A DNA stretch of 64,000 nucleotides, taken from NCBI RefSeq assembly GCF_006210265.1, contig NZ_VCNC01000001.1:816843-880842 (forward strand). The letters run 5' to 3'. Position numbers and translations under genes: made by a program. Shown one piece after another: positions 55,319-63,197 of the stretch (positions are counted from its first letter, which is position 1; each line of letters starts with the position of its first letter). A model generated the notes under the pieces. The model was not told where the DNA came from. It saw nothing but the letters and a program-made list of their open reading frames with translations, and ran no database searches. Source of the DNA: Desulfovibrio sp. UCD-KL4C. Its GTDB lineage: Bacteria > Desulfobacterota > Desulfovibrionia > Desulfovibrionales > Desulfovibrionaceae.

Positions 55319-57793
55319 ATGGCAAAATGCAAATCTTCATTACTAAAGAAGAAAAATGATCGTGAAAGCCTTAGCACCGATATCTGTGATCACATTGTTT
55401 TTTCGCTCAGCAAGGATATAGAGAAGGCTACTGAACGAGATATGGGAATGGCTCTTGCCCTGTCATTGCGTGACCGCCTTGTTGAAAGAATGCTGATGAC
55501 GCGTGACCGTTATCGCGAAACGAAGGCCAAGCGCATGTATTATTTTTCTATTGAGTATCTGCTTGGTCGATGCCTTGGTAATTCCTTATGTAATATGGAA
55601 ATGCTCTCAGAATGTGAGGATATGTTCAAGGACCTAGGATATGATCTTGATGAAGTCCGTGAGAGTGAACGTGATCCGGCTCTTGGAAATGGGGGGCTTG
55701 GTAGATTAGCTGCTTGTTTTCTGGATTCTTTAGCTACGCTTGATATGCCCGGGTGTGGTTATGGTATTCATTATGAGTATGGGCTTTTTAGGCAGGCAAT
55801 TCAGGACGGATATCAGAAAGAATTAGCAGATTACTGGATGGCTAACGGTATGCCTCTTGAGGTCGCTAGGCCTGACCAAGCTGTTATTATTCCTTTATAC
55901 GGCAGAGTGGAAAACAGTATTTTGCCAAGCGGTGAATACCTGCCCATGTGGATGGATTGGGAAGATATTATCGGTGTTCCATATGACATCCCAATAGTCG
56001 GCTACGGAGGGAAAACCGTAAATTATCTAAGATTGTTTGCTGCACGCGCTTCGCAGAACTTTGACATGGATATTTTTAATCACGGTGACTACATAAGGGC
56101 TGTTCAGCGCAAAATTGAATCAGAAATGGTTACAAAGGTTCTGTATCCCAGTGAATCAGTTTCTTTCGGTAAAGAACTACGGCTTGTTCAGGAATATTTT
56201 TTGGTTGCGTGCGGCTTAAGGGATATAACCCGTCGCTTTTCAGCTCAAAATAAGAATTTTGAAGAATTTCCGGATTATGTAGCTATTCAGCTCAACGATA
56301 CCCATCCTGCTTTAACAATTGTCGAGTTGATGCGCTTTCTTGTGGATGAAAAACGCATAGAGTGGGGAAAAGCATGGAAGATTACTCAGGCGACATGTGC
56401 ATATACAAATCACACTTTGTTACCCGAGGCTCTTGAATGCTGGCCGGTTGATCTGCTTGAAAAAGTGCTACCGCGTCATTTACAACTTATATATGAAATT
56501 AACAGCCGATTCTTGGATGGAGTTAAGAAAAAATATTCGGATGACATTGAGAAAATCAAGCGCATGTCGCTTTTTGATGAATGCGGTAAGAAAAAAGTTC
56601 GTATGGCAAATCTTGCCGTTATTGGTTCTCATTCCGTTAACGGGGTTTCAGTGCTTCATTCTGAACTCGTAAAGCGCAGACTTTTTCCAGATTTTTGTGA
56701 AATGAATCCTGAAAAATTTAATAATAAAACAAACGGTGTTACTCCAAGACGCTGGTTGCTTAAATCAAATCGTCCTCTCGCTAAGTTATTAACTGACTGT
56801 GTGGGAGATAAGTGGATTACTGATCTCAGTGAACTTAAGAAAATTGAGAAATACACAACAGATTCAAAATTCAGAGAAAAATTTATTGCAGCTAAACGTG
56901 AAAATAAAATTATTCTTTCAAATTTTATAAGAAGTACTTTGGATATCAATGTTTCGCCTGACTCTCTTTTTGATATTCATGCAAAACGTATTCATGAATA
57001 TAAGCGGCAGCTGCTGAATATTTTGCATATTATCCATATGTATCTGGAAATGGTTGATCATGGGCGGGAACCACTTTGTGCCAGAACTTTTATTTTTGCA
57101 GGAAAGGCAGCGCCAGGATACTGGGAAGCTAAACAGATAATTAAACTTATCCACAGTGTCGGCGGTGTCATAAATAACGATAAAAGGGTTAAGGGGCTGA
57201 TTAATGTTGCCTTCACTCCTGACTATCGGGTTTCTCTTGCCGAAAAAATTATTCCGGCATGTGATCTAAGTGAGCAAATTTCAACCGCAGGGACGGAAGC
57301 ATCAGGAACAGGTAATATGAAATTTGCTATAAACGGGGCCTTGACTATCGGAACTCTGGACGGGGCGAACATTGAAATGCGCGAAGAAGTCGGGGTTGAT
57401 AATTTTTATTTGTTCGGTCTGAGACAGGATGAGGTCGAAAATCTTTTAACTACCCGTTCATATCATCCGCGTGCGATTTACGAGGGTTCTGCTGAAGTAA
57501 GAGAGGTTCTTGATTCATTGCTGGCAAATAGATTCTCTCCTAATGATCCAGGCCTGTTCGACTGGATTGTTGATAAACTGCTTACTGATAATGAGCAGTA
57601 TCTGCATCTGGCAGACTTTGCTAAATACATAGAGGTTCAAAAAACAGTTGGTCTTGAGTACACTGATCCAGTGCTTTGGAATAAGAAGGCTATCCTTAAC
57701 ACTGCCCGTATGGGTAAATTCTCAACGGATAGAACAATGCGGGAATATGCTGAGGATATATGGAATATTAAAGCTCTAAAAAATTTAGAATAG
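55319..57793 (+). CDS. glgP: Glycogen/starch phosphorylase
   Basis: This 824-residue PLP enzyme releases glucose-1-phosphate from alpha-1,4-glucans. Family signatures include YYFSIEYLLGRCLGNSL, DPALGNGGLGRLAACFLDS and YGIHYEYGLF near the N-terminus, IQLNDTHPALTIVELMR in the middle, and the PLP-lysine region EASGTGNMKFAINGALTIGT near residue 670. Its length equals E. coli GlgP/MalP. No other glycogen genes are adjacent. The GGAG ribosome-binding site is close to the start. Confidence 0.97.
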   Translation: MAKCKSSLLKKKNDRESLSTDICDHIVFSLSKDIEKATERDMGMALALSLRDRLVERMLMTRDRYRETKAKRMYYFSIEYLLGRCLGNSLCNMEMLSECEDMFKDLGYDLDEVRESERDPALGNGGLGRLAACFLDSLATLDMPGCGYGIHYEYGLFRQAIQDGYQKELADYWMANGMPLEVARPDQAVIIPLYGRVENSILPSGEYLPMWMDWEDIIGVPYDIPIVGYGGKTVNYLRLFAARASQNFDMDIFNHGDYIRAVQRKIESEMVTKVLYPSESVSFGKELRLVQEYFLVACGLRDITRRFSAQNKNFEEFPDYVAIQLNDTHPALTIVELMRFLVDEKRIEWGKAWKITQATCAYTNHTLLPEALECWPVDLLEKVLPRHLQLIYEINSRFLDGVKKKYSDDIEKIKRMSLFDECGKKKVRMANLAVIGSHSVNGVSVLHSELVKRRLFPDFCEMNPEKFNNKTNGVTPRRWLLKSNRPLAKLLTDCVGDKWITDLSELKKIEKYTTDSKFREKFIAAKRENKIILSNFIRSTLDINVSPDSLFDIHAKRIHEYKRQLLNILHIIHMYLEMVDHGREPLCARTFIFAGKAAPGYWEAKQIIKLIHSVGGVINNDKRVKGLINVAFTPDYRVSLAEKIIPACDLSEQISTAGTEASGTGNMKFAINGALTIGTLDGANIEMREEVGVDNFYLFGLRQDEVENLLTTRSYHPRAIYEGSAEVREVLDSLLANRFSPNDPGLFDWIVDKLLTDNEQYLHLADFAKYIEVQKTVGLEYTDPVLWNKKAILNTARMGKFSTDRTMREYAEDIWNIKALKNLE

Positions 57794-57820
57794 AATTTTA
57801 TCTATAATGATTCATGCATA

Positions 57821-57864
57821 GCGAAGGAGTTTTGGGATGAACCTCTTTTGCGGTTATTTTTTTA
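57821..57864 (+). terminator. Possible terminator of glgP
   Basis: Arms GCGAAGGAG and CTCTTTTGC (with G-U pairs) are followed after a few bases by ATTTTTTT, 28 bp past the glgP stop codon. Confidence 0.45.
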
Positions 57865-57946
57865 GGAATGTTGCTTTGAAGATGCTTGCTTTCTAAGGCT
57901 TTGAACATATAGTATTACTACATTAATTAAAATTGGAGAATATGAA

Positions 57947-58240
57947 ATGAGTGTACTAGTTGAGCTTACCATTTTTCCGACGGATAAGGGCATTAGTGTC
58001 AGTCCATATGTAGCACGTGTTGTTGAAATACTTCGTGCAAGCGGTTTGTCTTGTAATCTAGGTCCTATGGGGACCAGCATAGAGGGAGAATGGGATGACA
58101 TTATGGCGGCTATTACCAGATGTTACCGAGCACTCGCAGAAGATTGCGACCGCATATATATAGTTATGAAGGCCGACTGCAGAAAAGGTGCTGAAAACAG
58201 AATGGAAGGTAAAATAAAATCCGTTGAAGGCAAGTTGTAG
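57947..58240 (+). CDS. MTH1187/UPF0045-family thiamine-binding-like protein
   Basis: This is a 97-residue ferredoxin-fold protein. The family pattern is clear: VELTIFPTDKGISVSPYVARVVEILRASGL, then GPMGTSIEGEWDDIMAAITRCYRAL and DRIYIVMKADCRKG. Structurally studied members form tetramers and bind a thiamine-like ligand. TGGAG at normal spacing precedes the ATG. It precedes a lipoprotein gene on the same strand. Confidence 0.9.
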   Translation: MSVLVELTIFPTDKGISVSPYVARVVEILRASGLSCNLGPMGTSIEGEWDDIMAAITRCYRALAEDCDRIYIVMKADCRKGAENRMEGKIKSVEGKL

Positions 58241-58298
58241 ATTTTAAAAATTTTAATATTGAAATGTTTGAGAGAAGTAGCTGCAACCGGAGATGGTG

Positions 58299-58793
58299 AT
58301 GCATTTAGGTATAAAAAACGTAAACGGGATTTTATTAGGCTTAGCTGTTGTAATGCTTTCCGGCTGTGTGCATCTTGATGTTTCCCATTTGAATAGAAAA
58401 CCATGGCAGCTTGAGATTTCTAAATCTGTGTCCATGGAATTTATGGATTTTGACTACCAGGTAATTCCGCGTACCGACAGTTTCGGAGTACGTGGGACGG
58501 CTTTTATCAAAAAAGAAAATGTCCCTGCATGGGCACAGTGGGTTGGCGAACTTTGGATTCAGGGATATTTAAGTGACGAGGACGGAACTGTTCTGGCGCA
58601 GGGAATGCAGGTTTTTTCCCCTGCAAAGCTTGAGGACGGTGTCGGCGTTCCTTTTGATTTTGAGCTAAAGCCTGATCAGTTGGATGTAGGTCCTCTGTTC
58701 ATTTCTTTCGGTTATAGACTGGTACTCCTTAAGGGGAAGCAGGATACCGTGAATCCGCCGTTTATGGCTATTGAAAGGGCTGTCAGCAAGTAA
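58299..58793 (+). CDS. Predicted lipoprotein
   Basis: This 164-residue protein starts at 58299, correctly spaced from CCGGAG; the ATG at 58293 overlaps that site. A hydrophobic signal ends in lipobox LSGC (about residue 25), so it is probably membrane-anchored by lipid. The rest is beta-rich without a recognised family, though FGVRGTAFIKKE and ISFGYRLVLLKG suggest a compact beta-sandwich. It is 58 bp after the UPF0045 gene. Function is unknown. Confidence 0.75.
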   Translation: MHLGIKNVNGILLGLAVVMLSGCVHLDVSHLNRKPWQLEISKSVSMEFMDFDYQVIPRTDSFGVRGTAFIKKENVPAWAQWVGELWIQGYLSDEDGTVLAQGMQVFSPAKLEDGVGVPFDFELKPDQLDVGPLFISFGYRLVLLKGKQDTVNPPFMAIERAVSK

Positions 58794-58803
58794 TAGAAAG
58801 ATT

Positions 58804-59574
58804 TTATAATGCTATAAGTTCAATATTTCCCCATGCTCCTACTTTAGAGTCGTATTGCACGAAAACTCCGTCTAAACCGTAATTTGCCCCGGATTTTGTC
58901 AAACTTTCTGACAGGGTCCGGGCTTTTTCTATAACAAGCGGAACATCTGCAGGGGACTTTAGGAAGTTGGCTAGAGCAGTTGCAGCCGCATCTGCAAGCC
59001 GCCCGTCTTGTGATCTAACAGTTACGAGATCACCGCTACCAAGACTTAAGGAATGACCTATTGTTCCGGATGATGAGCATATTGATACGGGGAATTCATT
59101 CGACTTGATGACTAAACCTATTTTTGAGCCGGATTCTGGGTCAGAAAGTAGTGCCACCTTGCGTGGAACTGTTGAGTGCATGTATATATCTCCGCCATTT
59201 TCCACCAGTATGTTTTCACTTACCGGCTTCAGGCGCGTTGCAACTTCCTGCGCGACTGCCCCTGCAACAGCGGCCATCGGGCCAACATTACAAAGTCTGG
59301 CTGCTTCGGCCATAGCAGTAATTATCGGGTCAGCATCACTCGGGACATTTACAGGTTTAAGACTTGTTCCAAACTGCGGATTCAGAAATATGTGTGCTTT
59401 GATTACAGAACGGACTTCATGGATAATTGCAGCAACTTCTGCGTGTAGATCTTTTTGAGCAGTGACAAAAAGGTCAGTCTGCTCAACAACCACCTGAAAA
59501 GAAACTTCATTTTGAGATGGAGTAATATTTTTTCTGTAATTTCTAGCGGAATCAGTGTGTTTTTTTCTGGTCAA
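58804..59574 (-). CDS. UPF0280-family (ApbE-like) protein
   Basis: This 256-residue protein starts at a TTG (59574), the best available start, with GGGA upstream. Family motifs are GPMAAVAGAVAQEVA, ILVENGGDIYM and SICSSSGTIGHSLSLG. UPF0280 is related to the ApbE flavin transferase fold and is common in methanogens and deltaproteobacteria, often near LUD-domain or cofactor genes. The reaction is unknown. It is downstream of the LUD gene on the same strand, but an inverted repeat lies between them. Confidence 0.88.
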   Translation of the reverse strand: MTRKKHTDSARNYRKNITPSQNEVSFQVVVEQTDLFVTAQKDLHAEVAAIIHEVRSVIKAHIFLNPQFGTSLKPVNVPSDADPIITAMAEAARLCNVGPMAAVAGAVAQEVATRLKPVSENILVENGGDIYMHSTVPRKVALLSDPESGSKIGLVIKSNEFPVSICSSSGTIGHSLSLGSGDLVTVRSQDGRLADAAATALANFLKSPADVPLVIEKARTLSESLTKSGANYGLDGVFVQYDSKVGAWGNIELIAL

Positions 59575-59632
59575 AATAATCCCGTAAGTTAATCAGAAAA
59601 CAGGTTACTAATGTGTCGGCAAGCTGTTGAAG

Positions 59633-59673
59633 CAGTTAAGCCGAGTTATGGTACGCACAACTCGGCTTAACTG
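59633..59673 (-). repeat. 15-bp inverted repeat between LUD and UPF0280 genes
   Basis: Arms CAGTTAAGCCGAGTT and AACTCGGCTTAACTG are perfect, with an 11-nt loop. Neither strand shows a T run directly after the stem. It could be a weak terminator, an RNA-processing site or an operator. Confidence 0.55.
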
Positions 59674-59693
59674 TAGTGCTGTTAAAAAAAAGC

Positions 59694-60344
59694 TTAGAAA
59701 CCTAGATCTTCATTTATGAGGACAACGTGAATGCGGCCTTTTGGCGAGGATTTTTCAGTGATACCCCATACTGAACAGATTCTTTCAGGGGAGCTACAGT
59801 CTGCGCATGTTCCGGTAACAGCGCATGGAGTTTTTCTTTTAAGTCTCATGGCATTAACAGGAGCTACATATTCTTTGATACGACGTGTTGCTGCTTCAAG
59901 GTCTCCGCAAATTTTATTTCTGCCGACAAGAACGATAACATTTTTCGGTCCGAAGGCCATTGCGGCAACTCTGTTGCCTGTGCCGTCAAGGTTTACTAGC
60001 TCTCCTTCATTTGTAACAGCGTTTGCGCTAGTGATAAACAGGTCGCTTAAAAGAGCCTGTCTGCGGCGAGCGATTCTTTCGTCAGGAGCTGGTTTCATGT
60101 CATAAGTATCAATTACTTTGACGTTTTTAAGCTGTTTAATCTGACCGAAAAGGCCGGAGTCAACAACAGTCATAGATCCGCCGAAACTAATAGATTTCGG
60201 TGCCAGCTGAGGAATAATTTTATCAAGAACAAGTGCTGCCGCAGAGTGGGAATTGTTTGCAACATGAGTTGTAAAACCGTTGTCATCCAGAACTTCTTTG
60301 AGTTCTCCAAGGCGTATGCTCCAAAAATTTTGTATAGGGCTCAT
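59694..60344 (-). CDS. LUD-domain protein (DUF162, LutC-like)
   Basis: This 216-residue cytosolic protein has an AAGGAGA ribosome-binding site. LUD-fold segments are seen: SISFGGSMTVVDSGLF, DLFITSANAVTNEGELVNLDGTGNR and VIVLVGRNKI. The C-terminus has a cysteine cluster (CAVTGTCADCSSPERIC) that could bind a metal. LUD proteins such as LutC belong to lactate oxidation complexes, but no lutA/lutB or lactate dehydrogenase gene is adjacent here. It may act with UPF0280. Confidence 0.88.
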   Translation of the reverse strand: MSPIQNFWSIRLGELKEVLDDNGFTTHVANNSHSAAALVLDKIIPQLAPKSISFGGSMTVVDSGLFGQIKQLKNVKVIDTYDMKPAPDERIARRRQALLSDLFITSANAVTNEGELVNLDGTGNRVAAMAFGPKNVIVLVGRNKICGDLEAATRRIKEYVAPVNAMRLKRKTPCAVTGTCADCSSPERICSVWGITEKSSPKGRIHVVLINEDLGF

Positions 60345-60657
60345 TAAATTTCTCCTTAGATTATTAAACTTTATAGATTTAACTGTGAGAGTTAGGCTTG
60401 CGGAATCATTTTTTAAATTATACTTAACAAATCTGCATAACGACTTACATAATCATTATGAAACGATTTGCCATACTCCTCAATAGATTTTCATGAAAAA
60501 TTTGATAAAAATAAATTCATGGTGTATTTGAGCAGTAATAGACTTTGACAGAATGGCAAACATCAGGGTATGCGATCTTGTTTTCACTTTGAAGATCATA
60601 GATTATTCGAAGTGATATTAAAAGGTTTTAGCGGAGAACCTGTTTTAAAAACATTTC
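60345..60657. other. LUD-rpmH intergenic region, upstream part
   Basis: This AT-rich stretch between divergent units ends just before the rpmH promoter. A 50-codon plus-strand frame (60570-60722) overlaps the promoter and is not considered a gene. No DnaA-box cluster was found. Confidence 0.45.
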
Positions 60658-60686
60658 TTGACGATGTCCCACTTTGGGGCTATATG
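60658..60686 (+). promoter_or_regulatory. Probable sigma-70 promoter of the rpmH operon
   Basis: TTGACG and TATATG are separated by exactly 17 bp. The -10 element lies 67 bp upstream of the rpmH start, giving a leader of about 60 nt. Confidence 0.6.
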
Positions 60687-60753
60687 TTCCCGTTCCTCGT
60701 GACCGGAATTATACCGGCTTAATCAAGAAAATAATTTTTGGAGAAATAGAACA

Positions 60754-60888
60754 ATGAAAAGAACTTATCAGCCTAGTAAAATCAGAAGAAAAAGAACCCA
60801 TGGTTTCCTCGTTCGTTCACGTACTAAAAGTGGTCGTGCTATGATTGCAAGACGTCGTGCTAAAGGACGCAAAAGATTATCTGCTTAA
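60754..60888 (+). CDS. rpmH: Ribosomal protein bL34
   Basis: This 44-residue, highly basic protein ([20 protein letters not shown], ending AKGRKRLSA) is the standard bL34 length and sequence pattern. A TTGGAG ribosome-binding site precedes the ATG. It is the first gene of rpmH-rnpA-yidD-yidC-khpB, and its 3' end probably overlaps rnpA. Confidence 0.98.
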   Translation: MKRTYQPSKIRRKRTHGFLVRSRTKSGRAMIARRRAKGRKRLSA

Positions 60889-61256
60889 ATTGGACTAAGG
60901 AGCATCGTCTTCTTAGGAAGTCAGATTTCGATCACTGCTATGAGCAGGGAAAGAAACACTACACGAAAAATTTTATTTTATTCGTGTTATGCCATGGTAG
61001 CGGCCCCGGCGGGGTTCGTTTGGGCCTTACCGTGAGCAGAAAAACGGGGCCTGCTGTTGTCAGGAATCGTATTAAGAGAGTGATACGTGAATTCTTCAGG
61101 CTCTATCAAAATCAAATCCAAATCCGTGCTGACATAATTTTTGTGCCTAAGCGCGCTTTGGATGGCAAGAAAATAACTCTTGGTCTTGCTGAAAAAGAGC
61201 TGATTCCGGTGATAAGCAAACTTAATAAGCTTGTTGTCACTTCGGAGCAGCAATGA
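60876..61256 (+). CDS. rnpA: Ribonuclease P protein component
   Basis: This is the protein subunit of RNase P, which processes tRNA 5' ends. The conserved frame runs from [20 protein letters not shown] through FILFVL and [25 protein letters not shown] to the stop at 61256. No ATG, GTG or TTG precedes the conserved N-terminus in frame. The best-placed codon is ATT at 60876, 8 nt after AAAGGA and inside the rpmH end, giving 126 residues. The only canonical start, GTG at 60984, would delete the first domain segment. The true start is therefore uncertain. Its stop overlaps the yidD start. Confidence 0.9.
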   Translation: MICLNWTKEHRLLRKSDFDHCYEQGKKHYTKNFILFVLCHGSGPGGVRLGLTVSRKTGPAVVRNRIKRVIREFFRLYQNQIQIRADIIFVPKRALDGKKITLGLAEKELIPVISKLNKLVVTSEQQ

Positions 61257-61528
61257 GAAATCAGGGAATGCGGACTCTGTTTCTTTATCTTATACGCTTT
61301 TATCAGAAGTTTATTTCCCCGTTGTTTCCGGGGTGTTGCCGCTTTTATCCTACCTGCTCGCAATATGCCATAGAGGCGATTTCCCTTCATGGAGTGATCA
61401 AAGGGGGGATGTATACTTTGTGGCGTCTGATGCGTTGTCATCCGCTATGCAAGGGCGGACATGATCCTGTCCCCGCCCCAAAAAATCTACCACCGCGCAG
61501 TCTCGACCTCGATTTAAAGGTCAAATGA
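61253..61528 (+). CDS. yidD: Membrane protein insertion efficiency factor YidD
   Basis: This 91-residue inner-membrane-associated protein of the YidD family starts with an ATG overlapping the rnpA stop (ATGA). The pattern [31 protein letters not shown] and [24 protein letters not shown] is diagnostic, including the conserved cysteines. It assists YidC in membrane-protein insertion. It lies in the usual rnpA-yidD-yidC position. Confidence 0.96.
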   Translation: MRNQGMRTLFLYLIRFYQKFISPLFPGCCRFYPTCSQYAIEAISLHGVIKGGMYTLWRLMRCHPLCKGGHDPVPAPKNLPPRSLDLDLKVK

Positions 61529-61543
61529 GTGAGAAATTAAAAA

Positions 61544-63148
61544 ATGGAAAACAAACGCGTTATCTTGGCTGTTGCCTTATCTTTTGTAGTACTTCTTGGC
61601 TGGCAATTCCTTTTCCCGACTCAGCCGCAACAACCTGTTCCTGTCCAGACACAACAATCTGTTAAAAAACAAGAGACTGTAAAAGGTCCTGTTTCAAATC
61701 AATTTCCTGATCCTATGACCACCAGTGCAATAGTTTCTGCAAAAGGAACTAAGCTGAAAGTTGAAACACCTCTCTATTCCGCTGTGATCAATTCACAGGG
61801 CGGACTTCTTGAGAATTTTAAACTCAAACTTTACAAAGAGACGATCGAAGCAAATTCACCTGATGTGGATATGGTCGGTTCTAATGCTCTTGATAAAGCT
61901 CCTATGGGACTTATCCTTAACGGTATTCCTACATGGACTCGCGGAGTCTGGGGGTACGAAGGAAAGGACTTGTCTCTTGACGGCGATAAAATCGGAACTC
62001 TTATCTTTCGCGGAGAAGTTGAAGGGTTCAGAATTGAACGTAGACTCACATTTCATGCAGATAATTATCTGATTGATGAAGATGTCCGCATCCTTAATGT
62101 TTCCAATCCAAGCGGTCAGGGCAGACTTGCCTTTACTACAGCGACTAAGAGCCTCAGTGCAGACGGTGATCGCTACAATCCGACGCGTATTTCATGGTAC
62201 GGAGCTGACGGTCTTCAGACAGAGCATGATCGTGAAGACCTTCAAAAAACTGGAATTGAAGTCACTGGAGACTTGAACTGGGGAGCTATCGATTCAAACT
62301 TTTTCATTCTTGCTCTTGTTCCTGAGTCAAAAGATGTTACTATCAAAGGTAAAGTGCAGGATGATATTTTCAGAGTAGCCGCTGAGCACACTGCTTCGTT
62401 TGATAAAGGAATTGAACGTAAACTTACTTGTTCATATTTCTTCGGTCCAATGGACCCTACTTATATGAATAAGGTTCCTGGTAACCTTGCAGCAGCAATT
62501 GATTTCGGTTGGTTTGATATTATTGCAAAACCGCTGACAATCGCGCTTGAATGGTTTAACCAATACGTACATAACTACGGTATTTCTATTATCCTGTTGA
62601 CGATTGCTATTAAGCTCCTTTTCTGGCCGCTGTCACAAAAGAGTTATAAATCAATGGAACAGATGAAGCGTTTGCAGCCGATGGTAGCAAAACTTCGTGA
62701 AAAATATGGTGACGATAAAGAAAGACTCAATAAAGAGTCTATGCAGCTCTACAAGACGTACAATGTCAATCCGGCAGGCGGGTGCCTACCGATGGTGCTG
62801 CAGATTCCTGTATTCTTCGGTTTGTATAAAGCGCTGTTGGGGACAGTTGCACTTAGACATGCCGATTTTATTACTCATTTCCCTTTTACTGATATCATTT
62901 GGCTTGCCGACCTTTCGGCTAAAGACCCACTTTACATCACTCCTATCGTGATGGGTGCTACCATGTTCCTTCAGCAGAAAATGACACCTTCAGCAGGTGA
63001 TCCTACTCAGCAGAAAATCATGATGCTTTTGCCCTTAGTGTTCACGTTTATGTTCCTCAACTTCCCAGCAGGGCTCGTTGTTTACTGGTTAGTGAATAAC
63101 GTACTTTCAATAGCTCAGCAGTGGATTATTACTCGTAAAGTAAAATAA
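61544..63148 (+). CDS. yidC: Membrane protein insertase YidC
   Basis: This is a 534-residue Gram-negative-type insertase. TM1 is at about 6-22, followed by a large periplasmic beta domain (about 60-320) that Gram-positive YidC lacks. The C-terminal insertase core contains YGISIILLTIAIKLLFWPLSQKSYKSMEQMK, a conserved cytosolic coiled loop (LREKYGDDKERLNKESMQLYK) and further membrane segments to about 530. It inserts and folds inner-membrane proteins alone or with SecYEG. It is in operon with yidD and khpB. Confidence 0.98.
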   Translation: MENKRVILAVALSFVVLLGWQFLFPTQPQQPVPVQTQQSVKKQETVKGPVSNQFPDPMTTSAIVSAKGTKLKVETPLYSAVINSQGGLLENFKLKLYKETIEANSPDVDMVGSNALDKAPMGLILNGIPTWTRGVWGYEGKDLSLDGDKIGTLIFRGEVEGFRIERRLTFHADNYLIDEDVRILNVSNPSGQGRLAFTTATKSLSADGDRYNPTRISWYGADGLQTEHDREDLQKTGIEVTGDLNWGAIDSNFFILALVPESKDVTIKGKVQDDIFRVAAEHTASFDKGIERKLTCSYFFGPMDPTYMNKVPGNLAAAIDFGWFDIIAKPLTIALEWFNQYVHNYGISIILLTIAIKLLFWPLSQKSYKSMEQMKRLQPMVAKLREKYGDDKERLNKESMQLYKTYNVNPAGGCLPMVLQIPVFFGLYKALLGTVALRHADFITHFPFTDIIWLADLSAKDPLYITPIVMGATMFLQQKMTPSAGDPTQQKIMMLLPLVFTFMFLNFPAGLVVYWLVNNVLSIAQQWIITRKVK

Positions 63149-63197
63149 AGGGCGTACGACTGAATTGTTAGAGTGATGAATACTATTAGGAGACAGA

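Noticed and set aside
57837-57896. 19-codon frame with GGAG upstream, between glgP and the UPF0045 gene
   Set aside because: Overlaps the likely glgP terminator hairpin, and the product shows no leader-peptide pattern such as repeated regulatory codons.
60570-60722. 50-codon plus-strand frame upstream of rpmH
   Set aside because: It overlaps the well-spaced rpmH promoter, has no properly spaced ribosome-binding site and no recognisable domain.
60345-60753. Replication origin near rpmH
   Set aside because: No cluster of DnaA boxes (TTATCCACA-like) and no dnaA or dnaN gene in the window.
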